36,571 bases of DNA, taken from assembly GCA_016193365.1 (NCBI GenBank), contig JACPSI010000059.1, forward strand, positions 1 to 36,571, in the 5' to 3' direction. Below are positions 1 to 9,050 of the stretch, in pieces; positions within the stretch are counted from its first letter, which is position 1, and the number at the start of each line of letters is the position of its first letter. The stretch is from Ignavibacteriales bacterium (GTDB lineage Bacteria; Bacteroidota; Ignavibacteria; UBA10030). The position numbers and the translations under genes are program-made. The notes below the pieces were generated by a model. That model searched no databases, was not told the DNA's origin, and saw only the letters and a list, made by a program, of their open reading frames with translations.

Positions 1-1
1 C

Positions 2-658
2 GGAGTTGTCATTGACACGGAAGACGGCCCGGTCATCATCGGAAAGAATGTCAAAGTCTTTCCCAACGCGACGATTATTGGTCCGGTGTTCATCGGCGAT
101 AATTCGTGGATCAAAGTGGGAGCGCAAATCTACGAGAACACGTCCATCGGCCCTGTTTGCAAAGTTGGGGGTGAAGTGGAAGAGACAATTATCCACAGTT
201 ATTCAAACAAACAACATGCGGGATTTCTTGGCCACTCCTACATTGCCCCCTGGGTCAATCTGGGCGCCGACACAAACAACAGCGACCTCAAAAACAACTA
301 CGGCAATGTGAAAGTCTATGTCAACGGACAACAGGTGGACACGGGCCTGCAATTTGTCGGCCTGACGATGGGAGACCACTCCAAAGCAGCAATCAATTCC
401 ATGTTCAACACGGGAACAGTCGTGGGCGTGTGCAGCAACATCTTTGGGTTTGGTTTTCCGCCGAAATATGTTCCTTCATTTTCGTGGGGGGCGGCGGGAG
501 AGACCTTTACGACCTTCAGCATTGACAAAGCCATCGAAGTGGCGAGGCGTGTGATGGCCCGCAGAAAAATCGAGCTCACGGCAACGGAGGAAAAGTTGTT
601 CAGAAAGATTTTTGAGCTCACGAGCGACGACCGGAAAAAACGGGGAATGCCTGTTTGA
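2..658 (+). CDS. Alternative GlmU-type sugar nucleotidyltransferase/acetyltransferase, C-terminal part
   Basis: Partial gene: the frame is open from the left edge and ends at TGA 656-658. About 218 residues are visible. The first part has hexapeptide-like periodicity (VIIGKNVKVFPNATIIGPVFIG) typical of a left-handed beta-helix acyltransferase domain. It is followed by GxxKxGGEVE and HAGFLGHSYIAPW motifs, which I associate with the Bacteroidetes-type alternative GlmU family (nucleotidyltransferase domain followed by LbH domain). The N-terminal nucleotidyltransferase domain would lie outside the window. The probable role is UDP-GlcNAc synthesis or a related sugar-nucleotide step in the cytoplasm. 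The exact substrate cannot be read from this fragment. Its stop overlaps the TTG start of rsmB by four bases (TTGA), suggesting translational coupling. Confidence 0.75.
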   Translation, partial: GVVIDTEDGPVIIGKNVKVFPNATIIGPVFIGDNSWIKVGAQIYENTSIGPVCKVGGEVEETIIHSYSNKQHAGFLGHSYIAPWVNLGADTNNSDLKNNYGNVKVYVNGQQVDTGLQFVGLTMGDHSKAAINSMFNTGTVVGVCSNIFGFGFPPKYVPSFSWGAAGETFTTFSIDKAIEVARRVMARRKIELTATEEKLFRKIFELTSDDRKKRGMPV

Positions 659-2025
659 TACAGCAAGCACCGCAAATATTGTCCCAGGAGAAACTCTACG
701 CAGGTCCGAGGGGGATCTCTGTCAAAATTCTCAATCGCGTAGAACGCTCGGATGCCTACCTTGATAAACTCCTCGATGCTGAGCTTCGGTCGGAGGACAT
801 GAACGAGCTGGATAAAGGCCTGATGAACGAGATCGTCACCGGGGTTGTCCGATGGAAGATGAAACTTGACTGGGTACTGATAGGATTTTTTCACGGCAAT
901 TTTACAAAGGCGGAAACAAACATCAAGAACGCCCTGAGAGTAGCACTCTATCAGATTCTTTTTCTTGACAAAGTTCCGCATTCAGCCGTTGTGAACGAGG
1001 CGGTCGAGTTCATCAAAAGATTACGTGGACAGAAAGTAGGCGACCTGGTAAATGCCATTCTGCGCAATATCTTGCGTAATCTCGAGAACATCCGGTATCC
1101 TGACATCAACGAGGACAGGGTTCGCCATCTTGCGGTGGTTGAATCGCATCCCGCTTGGATGGTGCGGAGATGGATCGACCGTTTTGGCTACGACGAAGCG
1201 AGGCAGCTTGTGTCTGCCAACAACCAGCGCCCCGATTTGTCTCTTCGAGTGAACCGGCTGAAAATCGACTTCAACTATTTCACCTCACTCCTCGACCAGC
1301 ATCAGGTACAATACAAAAGGTCTGAGTATCTCGATTACTTTGTGCGGGTTAAACACATGGCGGGCATCGGCGCCTCGGAGATGTTTCGACAGGGTTTCTT
1401 TGCTGTGCAGGATGAAAGCGCCGGATTGCCCGTGCTTCTCCTGGACCCGCAGCCGGGGGACAGGGTGATCGACCTTTGCGCGGCGCCGGGTGGAAAAACG
1501 GCGTTTATCGGCGAGCTCATGAAAAACTTGGGAGAAATTGTTGCTGTTGACAGATACGAGACTCGTTTGGCCCTCGTGAAAGGAGCTTGTCAGCGGTTGG
1601 GGATTGCGAACGCTCATATCATTATTGCGGATGCAACTTCAATTCAGATTCCTCCAGCTGATAGGGTGCTTGTCGATGCGCCATGTTCTGGTCTTGGTGT
1701 TCTTTCGAAAAAACCGGATGCCAAATGGGCTCGCGAACCCGAGGATCTCCTTGACCTGGTCAAGCTGCAAAAAAACATTCTCGAGAATGCAGCGACTCTT
1801 GTTAAACCAGGGGGAGTTCTCGTTTACAGTACGTGCACAACTGAAGTTGAAGAGAATAGCAACGTGTTCAGGGAGTTTGTTGCGAAGCACCCGGAGTTTT
1901 CCGTTGAATCGGCACAGCCGTACGTAAAATCGCAGGTCGTCGGCGCCGAGGGTTACGTCGAGACTTTTCCGCACAGGCACGGGATGGACGGATCGTTCGC
2001 TATACGTATGAGGAAGAGTCCGTAG
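655..2025 (+). CDS. rsmB: 16S rRNA (cytosine-C5)-methyltransferase RsmB
   Basis: A 456-residue RsmB/Fmu-family enzyme, which methylates C967 (E. coli numbering) of 16S rRNA using S-adenosylmethionine. Residues about 20-150 form the NusB-like RNA-binding domain. The methyltransferase domain has the SAM-binding motif VIDLCAAPGGKTAF near 271-284. Both family cysteines are present: Cys344 in VDAPCSGLG (motif IV, release) and Cys394 in YSTCT (motif VI, nucleophile). The start is inferred to be TTG at 655, inside the TTGA overlap with the upstream stop. A second TTG lies at 679. The first in-frame ATG is near residue 49, inside the NusB domain, so it is unlikely. Length matches the family. Confidence 0.93.
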   Translation: MIQQAPQILSQEKLYAGPRGISVKILNRVERSDAYLDKLLDAELRSEDMNELDKGLMNEIVTGVVRWKMKLDWVLIGFFHGNFTKAETNIKNALRVALYQILFLDKVPHSAVVNEAVEFIKRLRGQKVGDLVNAILRNILRNLENIRYPDINEDRVRHLAVVESHPAWMVRRWIDRFGYDEARQLVSANNQRPDLSLRVNRLKIDFNYFTSLLDQHQVQYKRSEYLDYFVRVKHMAGIGASEMFRQGFFAVQDESAGLPVLLLDPQPGDRVIDLCAAPGGKTAFIGELMKNLGEIVAVDRYETRLALVKGACQRLGIANAHIIIADATSIQIPPADRVLVDAPCSGLGVLSKKPDAKWAREPEDLLDLVKLQKNILENAATLVKPGGVLVYSTCTTEVEENSNVFREFVAKHPEFSVESAQPYVKSQVVGAEGYVETFPHRHGMDGSFAIRMRKSP

Positions 2026-2032
2026 CTTTCGT

Positions 2033-2063
2033 TTTGTAATCAGCTCAATTCTTGTTACATTTT
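2033..2063 (+). promoter_or_regulatory. Candidate Bacteroidota-type promoter for the DUF1028 gene
   Basis: TTTG at 2033-2036, a 19-base spacer, then TACATTTT at 2056-2063. This matches the known Bacteroidota consensus TTTG-N19-TAnnTTTG except for the last base. It lies 37 bases before the start codon. Confidence 0.5.
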
Positions 2064-2100
2064 CCGCGTTGTTTGCCCTCGAATCACTCCGGAGGAAATC

Positions 2101-3126
2101 ATGCGTACAGCACGAACGCTCTTCGTCGTAACAATTCTCACCCAGTTTCTCTTTCTTGTCGTTCATTCTCCTCAAAAGTTTGTTTCTCATCCGGTCGTCT
2201 CGACGTTTTCCATCGCTGCTTTTGATCCCGGGAACGGCGATGTGGGCGTTGCTGTTCAATCAAAATTCCCAAACGTACGGCCGGTTGTTCCCTGGGCTGA
2301 ATCCGGCGTGGGTGCTGTAGCAACACAATCCTTCGCCAATGTCTCGTTCGGCCCCAAAGGCTTGACGCTGATGCGAAACGGAGCCACAGCGGAAGAGGCA
2401 CTGAGCATTCTCATTGCCAACGACAGCCTGAGACAAACACGGCAAGTGGGAATCGTGGATGCAAAAGGTCATGCGGCAAGCTGGACAGGAAATGAGTGTT
2501 TTGATTGGGCAGGCGGCACGGCCGGAGAGAATTGGGGCGGAAAAGGCATGCAGGTGACCGGCAAAGGATTTGCAGCGCAGGGAAATATTCTCGTCGGAAA
2601 AGAAACGGTCGAGGCTATGGCGAGGGTCTTTGAATCAACCAAAGGATCATTAGCCGACCGCCTTGTTGCCTCGCTTGTCGCGGGAGGAAAAGCCGGCGGG
2701 GACCGTCGTGGGGAGGAGTCAGCGGCTCTTCTCGTAAAAAGAAAGGGCGCGGGATATGACGGAACGACCGACGATTACATTGACATCAGTATCTACGACC
2801 ACCCAAAACCTCTGCAGGAACTTGAAAGGCTCTATAAACTCCACAAACTCTATTTCTTTCGAACAGAGGCGAAAAACCTGATCAGTATTGATGCCTCAAT
2901 TTCTAAGGAGTTGCAGTCGATTCTGAAGGATAAAGCATATAAGGGAATGGAATTCTACGCGGGGCCTGTCAACGGCACATTTGATGGCGCGACGAAAAAA
3001 GCACTTCAAGACTTCATGGGATGGGAAAACTATGATGTACGAATCCGTGATGACGACAAAATCGATAAAGAAGTGCTGGAAGATATACGAAAGAATTATG
3101 CCGAGTGGAAGTCAAGAAAAAGATGA
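2101..3126 (+). CDS. Secreted DUF1028 protein with C-terminal peptidoglycan-binding-like domain
   Basis: 341 residues. A strong ribosome-binding site (GGAGGAAA) sits just before the ATG. Residues 1-22 are a hydrophobic signal-like segment, so export is likely. Residues about 33-245 match DUF1028 (Ntn-hydrolase-like), with the recurrent motifs STFSIAAFDP, GVAVQSKFP, GVGAVATQSFAN and GFAAQGNILVG. The C-terminal part (about 270-335; GMEFYAGPVNGTFDGATKKAL) resembles the putative peptidoglycan-binding domain often attached to this family. No reaction is established for DUF1028, so enzymatic function is unknown. A cell-envelope location is inferred from the signal and the C-terminal domain. Confidence 0.88.
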   Translation: MRTARTLFVVTILTQFLFLVVHSPQKFVSHPVVSTFSIAAFDPGNGDVGVAVQSKFPNVRPVVPWAESGVGAVATQSFANVSFGPKGLTLMRNGATAEEALSILIANDSLRQTRQVGIVDAKGHAASWTGNECFDWAGGTAGENWGGKGMQVTGKGFAAQGNILVGKETVEAMARVFESTKGSLADRLVASLVAGGKAGGDRRGEESAALLVKRKGAGYDGTTDDYIDISIYDHPKPLQELERLYKLHKLYFFRTEAKNLISIDASISKELQSILKDKAYKGMEFYAGPVNGTFDGATKKALQDFMGWENYDVRIRDDDKIDKEVLEDIRKNYAEWKSRKR

Positions 3127-3265
3127 AGCTGAGGAGAAAAATTGTGGGAGCAATTGCCCCCCGACCGAACTATTGATTTCATATACTCGGCCGTTCGGGC
3201 GGGGATTGCTGGATGAATGGAATGTTGAAAATGCTTTTGCTTGAACATACTGAGACGAAGACAAC

Positions 3266-4501
3266 TTGAGAGCAATTGTTAAACCAAAACCGGTTGACGG
3301 GCAAACGTGGCCAACGGGGTTTCAGATTATTGAAAAACCCGAGCCGCGGGTTGAAACGCCGGATGATATTATCATTCGCGTTTTTGCCGGAGCTGTGTGT
3401 GGAACTGATGTCGGCATTTATAACGCCAAGGAATCGTTGCGAGTCATGATGCTGAAATCGCTTACCGATCCCATTACCATCGGACACGAATTCAGCGGTC
3501 AAATCGTCGATGCGGGCAAAAAAGCCAGATCCCACATCGCTCGCCTTCTCCTGCAAAAAGCAAATACCAATACAGCGCTGAAAAAACGTCTTCGCGGACG
3601 GTCTCCAGGATCTCTCTCGTCGGATAAGAAATTTCTTTCCATGCTGGAGTCCGAGTTTTACAGCACTGCAGAGATGCATGTCACGTGCGGCACGTGCTAT
3701 CAATGCAAGGTTGGCGAAAAGCACGTTTGTCGAAACACGATTATCAAGGGAGTGCAGGACGACGGCGCATGGGCGACATATGTCAAAGTGCCTGCGGAGA
3801 ATATTCGGCTTTTTTATCGGAATGAGATTCCCCCCGAAATCATCAGCTTCATGGATGCTCTTGGGAATGCGACTCACACGGTACTGTCGGCGCCGATAAA
3901 GGGCAGAAACGTGGCTGTGCTTGGTTGCGGCGTCCAGGGTTTGATGGCTGTTGCGGTTGCCAAACATGCGGGAGCGAAAAAAATCTTTGTGACCGATGCT
4001 TCTTATGAAAAAGACTCACACGAAAAAATTGCGTCAACACGATTCGCTCAGGCAAAAACCTACGGTGCCGATTATTGCTTCGACGTCGCGGTGTCGGATG
4101 AACGTAAAGCTTTTTTTGAGACACTAAAACGCGAAACCGCCGACACCGGCGTTGACGCCGCGTATGAAATGTCGGGAAGCTACAAAGCCTACAATGATGC
4201 GGCGAGGATTATTCGCATGGGAGGAATATTCTCTCTTCTTGGTATTCCCGTGGGGACGTTGCCTGTGGATTTTGCCAAGAATATTATTTTCAAAGGCATA
4301 ACGGTAAAGGGAATTATCGGCAGGCGGGTTTTTGAAACGTGGGACCAGATGGAGCAATTGCTCAAGTCCGGACTTGCAAAACAGTTCATGAAAACAGGCT
4401 TTATCACGCATCAATTGCCGATGGAGAAATTCGAGGATGCTTTTGCCGCCATTCGGTCCGGGGATGCCTACAAAGTTCTCTTGAAACCATTCTCAGCTTA
4501 A
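3266..4501 (+). CDS. tdh: L-threonine 3-dehydrogenase-like zinc alcohol dehydrogenase with insertion
   Basis: A 411-residue medium-chain dehydrogenase starting at TTG (MRAIVKPKP, a normal MDR N-terminus). Catalytic zinc ligands are Cys45 and His74-Glu75 (GHEFSG). The structural zinc site is Cys141-x2-Cys144-x2-Cys147-x7-Cys155. The Rossmann motif LGCGVQG is near residue 219. His138, three residues before the first structural Cys, matches the position of E. coli Tdh His90. Together with kbl immediately downstream, this supports L-threonine to 2-amino-3-oxobutyrate oxidation. The odd feature is about 37 extra, mostly basic residues between Glu75 and Cys141 (66 apart versus 29 in E. coli Tdh), replacing the usual GDRV strand region. 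Alternative: another sorbitol/threonine-type MDR. Confidence 0.8.
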   Translation: MRAIVKPKPVDGQTWPTGFQIIEKPEPRVETPDDIIIRVFAGAVCGTDVGIYNAKESLRVMMLKSLTDPITIGHEFSGQIVDAGKKARSHIARLLLQKANTNTALKKRLRGRSPGSLSSDKKFLSMLESEFYSTAEMHVTCGTCYQCKVGEKHVCRNTIIKGVQDDGAWATYVKVPAENIRLFYRNEIPPEIISFMDALGNATHTVLSAPIKGRNVAVLGCGVQGLMAVAVAKHAGAKKIFVTDASYEKDSHEKIASTRFAQAKTYGADYCFDVAVSDERKAFFETLKRETADTGVDAAYEMSGSYKAYNDAARIIRMGGIFSLLGIPVGTLPVDFAKNIIFKGITVKGIIGRRVFETWDQMEQLLKSGLAKQFMKTGFITHQLPMEKFEDAFAAIRSGDAYKVLLKPFSA

Positions 4502-4518
4502 CTGTCACCAGGACTCCC

Positions 4519-5736
4519 ATGAATTACACTGAACTTCTCACGGGCGAGCTTCGGCGGCTGGAAGATTCGAAAACCTTTAAATACGAAACCGTGTTGCGTT
4601 CACCGCAAGGCGGGCGTGTCAAGGTCGACGGAAAAGACCTTGTGATGCTGGCGTCGAACAACTATCTCGGTATGTCGAACCATCCAAAAGTGAAAAAAGC
4701 CGCGATGGACGGCATAAAGAAATTCGGCTACGGCGTGGCGTCAGCGCGTTTTCTCTGCGGAACGCAAACGATCCATCAAGAGCTCGAGAAAAAGATTTCG
4801 AAATTTGTCGGGACTGAAGATACACTTCTCTTTTCATCATCGTTTGCTGCGAACATCGGCTTTTTCTCGGCGATGACGAATGAGAAACTCGGAATGGAGT
4901 ATTACAAGGATGTTATTTACAGCGACCGGCTGAATCACGCAAGCATCATTGATGGCCAGCGTCTCTGCCGTCCTGAAGTCACGGACAAGAAGATTTACCA
5001 TCATGCTGACGCTGCCGACCTTGAACGACAATTGGAAGAGGACAAGAACAAAGAGTACAGATTTCGCATCATAGCAACGGACGGCGTGTTCAGCATGGAA
5101 GGGGATATGGCGCCGCTTCAAAAGCTCGTGGAGCTGAAACAAAAACACAACGCTCTCCTGTTTGTGGACGACGCGCACGGCATCGGCGTTGTCGGCAGGA
5201 CGGGGCGGGGGATTGCGGAACATTTTGGCCAACTGGGGAACATCGACGTCATTGTCGGGACCCTTGGCAAAGCTATCGGCGGCGCAGCTGGCGGATTCGT
5301 TGCAGGTTCCAGGAACATGATTGCTTATCTCCGCCAAAAAGCCCGGACGTACGTTTTCTCAAATTCTCTGCCGCCTTCCATCGTCATGGCGTCCTTGGCG
5401 GCATTCGATTTGCTTTCGAAAGACAAGACCATCGTCAAACGATTGCAAGAGAACACGGCCTACTTTCGCAAAGAAATAAAAAACCTTGGCTTCAAGATCA
5501 TCGACGGCTCTCATCCCATTGTCCCCATTCTGCTTTTTGAAGCATCAGTGGCGCAGGACATGAGTGCGGAGTTGCAGAAAGCCGGCGTGTACATAAAAGG
5601 GTTGTGGTTTCCGGTGGTGCCCAAAGGAGAAGCGAGGCTAAGGGCACAGATTTCCGCAGCGCATACCAAGAGAGACCTTGATTACGCGCTGGAGGCATTT
5701 GAGAAGGTCGGTAACGGAATGGGAGTGATCGCGTAG
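4519..5736 (+). CDS. kbl: 2-amino-3-ketobutyrate CoA ligase (glycine C-acetyltransferase)
   Basis: 405 residues from ATG 4519, close to the 398 of E. coli Kbl. The same frame is open further upstream, but that part overlaps tdh and carries no family sequence. It is a PLP alpha-oxoamine synthase: [10 protein letters not shown] (cofactor aspartate and histidine) and [13 protein letters not shown] with the Schiff-base lysine. The stretch [16 protein letters not shown] is Kbl-like. It cleaves 2-amino-3-oxobutyrate with CoA to glycine and acetyl-CoA, the second step after threonine dehydrogenase. The start is 17 bases after tdh, so the two are probably one operon. BioF is the main alternative within the superfamily; the tdh neighbour argues against it. 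Confidence 0.9.
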   Translation: MNYTELLTGELRRLEDSKTFKYETVLRSPQGGRVKVDGKDLVMLASNNYLGMSNHPKVKKAAMDGIKKFGYGVASARFLCGTQTIHQELEKKISKFVGTEDTLLFSSSFAANIGFFSAMTNEKLGMEYYKDVIYSDRLNHASIIDGQRLCRPEVTDKKIYHHADAADLERQLEEDKNKEYRFRIIATDGVFSMEGDMAPLQKLVELKQKHNALLFVDDAHGIGVVGRTGRGIAEHFGQLGNIDVIVGTLGKAIGGAAGGFVAGSRNMIAYLRQKARTYVFSNSLPPSIVMASLAAFDLLSKDKTIVKRLQENTAYFRKEIKNLGFKIIDGSHPIVPILLFEASVAQDMSAELQKAGVYIKGLWFPVVPKGEARLRAQISAAHTKRDLDYALEAFEKVGNGMGVIA

Positions 5737-5756
5737 GTCGGCATTAATGCCGACCT
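5735..5756. repeat. Perfect 22-bp palindrome at the kbl stop codon
   Basis: AGGTCGGCATT/AATGCCGACCT reads identically on both strands and begins inside the kbl stop codon. There is no following T-run, so it is not a standard terminator. It may be a dispersed intergenic palindrome (REP-like) or an mRNA 3' stabilising hairpin. Confidence 0.7.
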
Positions 5757-5766
5757 GCCTGAGTTG

Positions 5767-6897
5767 ATGAAGCAACGTCTCGTTTTCATCGATCTCCTCC
5801 GCGGCTGGGCAACGGTTGTCATGATCGAAGTGCATGTCTTTAATGCATTCATCATCCCCTCCTACAAAGAGACATCGTGGTACGATGTCCTGAATTACGT
5901 AAACGGTTTGGTCGCTCCAAGTTTCATTTTTATTGCCGGATTCATCTTCCTTGTTTCCAGTCAGAGAAAGCTCGAAGAGTTCAGACAGTACGGCTCAGCT
6001 TTTTGGAAACAACTGCGTCGGATCGGGCTCATCTGGGGGATTGGCTATGTCCTGCACCTCCCGTTTTTTTCGTTTCGCCGCACACTTTATGAATCAACTC
6101 AGGTCGAGTGGCTGAAATTCTTTCAATCGGACGTCCTTCATTGCATCGCTTTAGGGTTGCTTATTCTTTTTATCGCCCGACTCATCATACAGTCTAATAG
6201 AACGTATCGAACATTCCTTCTCAGTCTCGGCTTGTTCATTATTTGCGTGGCTCCGTTTGTTTGGGACCTTGACGTTTACGGATTTTTCCCGGCGCCTATC
6301 GCCGCGTACGTCAGCGGCGAGCGTTATTCTCAGTTTCCAATATTCCCCTGGCTCGGTTTTATGATGTTTGGCGGTTATTGCGCACAAAAATTCCTCGAGG
6401 CCAGGCAATCAGAAAGAGACAAGAGATTCATGAAAAACTTCGCCGTCACGGGGTTCCTCTGTGCGATTGGCGGTGCGGTGGCCATGGAAATACCGTTTTT
6501 TGTTCCGTTTGCATCGGCCGACGTCCGAGCGAATACTTTCTTCTTTATCGAGAGGCTTGGCATAGTGTTCGTTCTCCTCTCCCTCTGCTGGCGGTACGTC
6601 GAAAATCGGAAAACAGAAAAATCGTTTGTCCTCGACGTCAGCCGTGAATCTCTGTTCGTCTATGCCGCCCACCTTCTCGTCATCTATGGCATGTTCTTTC
6701 GTGACAGAAGCCTTTCCTTCATCTTCGGCGGGACGCTTCAGGTGGTCGAGTGCATTCTCGCGACCGTCGGACTTATCGTCGTCATGATTATCTCTGCGAA
6801 ATTGTGGGGATGGCTTAAACGCCAGCATGTTCCTCTTGCCCGCGGTATTTCATTCGCTACTGTTTTTCTGTTTTCGTACCTTTACTTCACCCGCTAA
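5767..6897 (+). CDS. DUF1624 / HGSNAT-like membrane acyltransferase
   Basis: 376 residues from ATG 5767 (a TTG lies one codon upstream). A multi-pass membrane protein with roughly ten hydrophobic segments. The N-terminus RLVFIDLLRGWATVVMIEVH is typical of the DUF1624/heparan-alpha-glucosaminide N-acetyltransferase catalytic family, as is the following GLVAPSFIFIAGF segment. Related proteins move acyl groups across membranes onto sugars, but the substrate here cannot be deduced. The stop codon shares one base with the rmuC start (taATG), indicating an operon. A general acyltransferase-3 member is the main alternative. Confidence 0.75.
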   Translation: MKQRLVFIDLLRGWATVVMIEVHVFNAFIIPSYKETSWYDVLNYVNGLVAPSFIFIAGFIFLVSSQRKLEEFRQYGSAFWKQLRRIGLIWGIGYVLHLPFFSFRRTLYESTQVEWLKFFQSDVLHCIALGLLILFIARLIIQSNRTYRTFLLSLGLFIICVAPFVWDLDVYGFFPAPIAAYVSGERYSQFPIFPWLGFMMFGGYCAQKFLEARQSERDKRFMKNFAVTGFLCAIGGAVAMEIPFFVPFASADVRANTFFFIERLGIVFVLLSLCWRYVENRKTEKSFVLDVSRESLFVYAAHLLVIYGMFFRDRSLSFIFGGTLQVVECILATVGLIVVMIISAKLWGWLKRQHVPLARGISFATVFLFSYLYFTR

Positions 6898-7961
6898 TGG
6901 AGACTCTCACTGTCATACTCCTTGTTGTCGTTGCAGCCCTACTCGTGTTGTTCCTCTTGAGACAGTCGGGGGCAAAAGTTTCAGATCCGATTCAGTCGAA
7001 TATCCTGTTCCAGCAACAAATGGAGGCGCTCCGGTCAGAGTTGACGCAGGGACTCCGAAGCCAGGAAGAGCGAATATCGCAAAGTCTCAGTTTAGTTACG
7101 AACCAAACCGGTCAGGTCGGCACGAGGCTGGACACTGCGGCGAAGGTCATTCAGGATGTCCAGAACAAACTCGGCGAGTTGGGAAAGGCCACCCAGGAAA
7201 TCAAAGAACTGGGGCAGAGTGTTTCGACATTGGAAGAGATGCTCAAAGCGCCAAAATTCCGCGGCGGCCTGGGGGAATTGCTGCTTGAGGATTTGCTGAA
7301 ACAGGTATTACCGAACGGTTCGTTTGAAACGCAATATCGATTCAAGAAGGGCCATACTGTTGACGCTGTGATCCACACGGCGGGGAATCACATTGTTCCT
7401 ATCGACTCGAAATTTCCGCTGGAAAATTTTGAGAAAATGGTCAAGGCCACCTCCGACCAGGAGCGTAGAACAGCCACGTTAACATTCAGGAAAGACGTCA
7501 AAAAGCATATTGATTCGATAGCGGAAAAATATATCCTTCCGGATGAAGGCACATTCGATTTCTCCCTGATGTATATCCCTGCGGAGAATATTTACTATGA
7601 AACTATCATCAAAGACGAGAAGCTGGCCGAAGAGGATGGCCTCTACGCCTATGCAGTTCAAAAGCATGTTGTTCCTGTCTCTCCGAACAGTTTCTACGCT
7701 TATTTGAGCGTGATTGCTCTTGGTTTTAAAGGATTGCAGATCGAAGAGCGTGCAAAAGAGATCTCGCAAAACCTGGCGCGGCTCAACTCCGAACTGTTGA
7801 AGTTTGCAGAGGTCTTCGAAACGCTCGGCAACCACATCAAAAACACCTCCAATAAATATGACGAGGCAGACAAGAAACTTGCCTCGTTTACCGACAAATT
7901 GAAAGGCATCCAGGCGCCGGAAGCACCAGAGCCGAAACAGCTGGATGTGTTCGGCAACTGA
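6897..7961 (+). CDS. rmuC: DNA recombination protein RmuC
   Basis: 354 residues. An N-terminal transmembrane helix (about 4-22) is followed by a coiled-coil region (about 35-115). The RmuC domain then carries RGGLGELLLEDLL, VDAVIH, VPIDSKFPLENF and YIPAENIYYE. RmuC-family proteins carry a PD-(D/E)XK-like nuclease fold and limit inverted-repeat-dependent rearrangements in E. coli. The predicted location is membrane-anchored with the catalytic part in the cytoplasm. The start overlaps the previous stop by one base. Confidence 0.92.
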   Translation: METLTVILLVVVAALLVLFLLRQSGAKVSDPIQSNILFQQQMEALRSELTQGLRSQEERISQSLSLVTNQTGQVGTRLDTAAKVIQDVQNKLGELGKATQEIKELGQSVSTLEEMLKAPKFRGGLGELLLEDLLKQVLPNGSFETQYRFKKGHTVDAVIHTAGNHIVPIDSKFPLENFEKMVKATSDQERRTATLTFRKDVKKHIDSIAEKYILPDEGTFDFSLMYIPAENIYYETIIKDEKLAEEDGLYAYAVQKHVVPVSPNSFYAYLSVIALGFKGLQIEERAKEISQNLARLNSELLKFAEVFETLGNHIKNTSNKYDEADKKLASFTDKLKGIQAPEAPEPKQLDVFGN

Positions 7962-8073
7962 CCGGTGTGCCGTACGGACCAATTCTCGCTTGCTTTTCCC
8001 CCTTGTTTTTCCAATATTCACACTCGATTTTTCGTTCACTTTTGTTTCACTCCATCCTCGAAGGAGATGTGCT

Positions 8074-8841
8074 ATGTCCCATGAAGCTTCAGCGGAACCC
8101 ACAGGAATGCAATGGAAGTGGGTGATTCTGGGAGTTGTCGCAGGCTTGGCAATTGTGGGGGCTTCGTATTTTATCGTAGCACCGACATTTCACAGTGACG
8201 AGATTCAGGCGGTGGTCATGTTGGTCGGTTATGCTGTGACGGGCGTGATCGTCGGCTATTTTTCGCCGGGCGTTACCATCAAAGAAGCGACGGTTGCCGG
8301 CTTTCTCGTTTTTATCTTCATGCTCGTCCTGTTGTATGCAACGGGAGCGGAGCTCATCGAAAACCAATCGATCAACCTCCTCCTGCTTCTCCTCGGTGTT
8401 TCTATTTCCTGGGTTGGTGGATGGGTTGGCGAGAAACTTCAGGGTTCACATGGGGACGCGGCTCACCACACAGGTTTTCAATGGAAATGGGTCCTTACCG
8501 GGGTGGTGCTCGGCTTTGCCCTTAATATCCTTTTTGTCTTTTTGCTTGCGCCCGCGTTCAAAATCGACTTGAATGTAGTCCTTGCGGCGTTTATCGCCAG
8601 CTTTGTCGCAACGGGATTTATTGTGGGTTACAAATCGCCCGGAGTAACGTTGAAAGAGCCAGCGGTAGCCGGATTGTTTGCCGTAGCTGTTGATTGGTTA
8701 TTCATAGAATTCGGCATCACACTTTCCGTCCCAAGCAAATATCTTGTCGCAGGCCTCGCGATCGGATTTCTCTTCTCGCTTTTTGGCGCGTGGCTTGGTG
8801 AGAAATATCAGGAATCAGTTCAAAGCAAAGCAGTCACTTAA
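8074..8841 (+). CDS. Integral membrane protein made of two tandem 113-residue repeats
   Basis: 255 residues from ATG 8074, which has an AAGGAG ribosome-binding site; the frame is open further upstream without supporting sequence. I recognise no named family. Residues 11-123 and 134-246 are clear repeats of equal length, with the same landmarks at a fixed 123-residue offset: G(M/F)QWKWV at the start, GYxSPGVT(I/L)KE in the middle, GxWxGEK(L/Y)Q at the end. Each half has about four hydrophobic helices, so about eight in total. The short linker SHGDAAHH is histidine-rich. Function is unknown. A terminator follows directly, and pfkA has its own promoter, so it is probably transcribed apart from pfkA. 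Confidence 0.8.
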   Translation: MSHEASAEPTGMQWKWVILGVVAGLAIVGASYFIVAPTFHSDEIQAVVMLVGYAVTGVIVGYFSPGVTIKEATVAGFLVFIFMLVLLYATGAELIENQSINLLLLLLGVSISWVGGWVGEKLQGSHGDAAHHTGFQWKWVLTGVVLGFALNILFVFLLAPAFKIDLNVVLAAFIASFVATGFIVGYKSPGVTLKEPAVAGLFAVAVDWLFIEFGITLSVPSKYLVAGLAIGFLFSLFGAWLGEKYQESVQSKAVT

Positions 8842-8864
8842 ACTCTGGAACAATCGAATTTTTC

Positions 8865-8897
8865 AAAAAGCCTCTTCCAATTCTGGAGAGGCTTTTT
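8865..8897 (+). terminator. Rho-independent terminator after the duplicated membrane protein
   Basis: Stem AAAAAGCCTCT (8865-8875) pairs with AGAGGCTTTTT (8887-8897), ending in a T-run. It lies 24 bases after the stop codon. Confidence 0.85.
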
Positions 8898-8932
8898 GTT
8901 GTACGAGAGTAATCTGACAGGTCTCAGATGAA

Positions 8933-8962
8933 TTTGATCGAGTCCAGTCAGGGTTACGTTTG
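8933..8962 (+). promoter_or_regulatory. Candidate Bacteroidota-type promoter for pfkA
   Basis: TTTG at 8933-8936, an 18-base spacer, then TACGTTTG at 8955-8962, an exact match to TAnnTTTG. It sits after the upstream terminator and leaves a leader of roughly 80 bases before the pfkA start. Confidence 0.55.
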
Positions 8963-9050
8963 CAATGCATCCATTGGAAAACAGAGTGTTAATTACGTAT
9001 CTTCACCTTTGCGATTTCGAGATTGAACCAACACTGGGAGGCACCCAAGC

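Noticed and set aside
4339-4518. Upstream in-frame extension of kbl by 60 codons
   Set aside because: It overlaps the 3' end of tdh in another frame and has no Kbl-family sequence; ATG 4519 gives normal length.
5735-5756. Terminator at the end of kbl
   Set aside because: The palindrome has no following T-run on either strand, and the next gene starts only 11 bases later.
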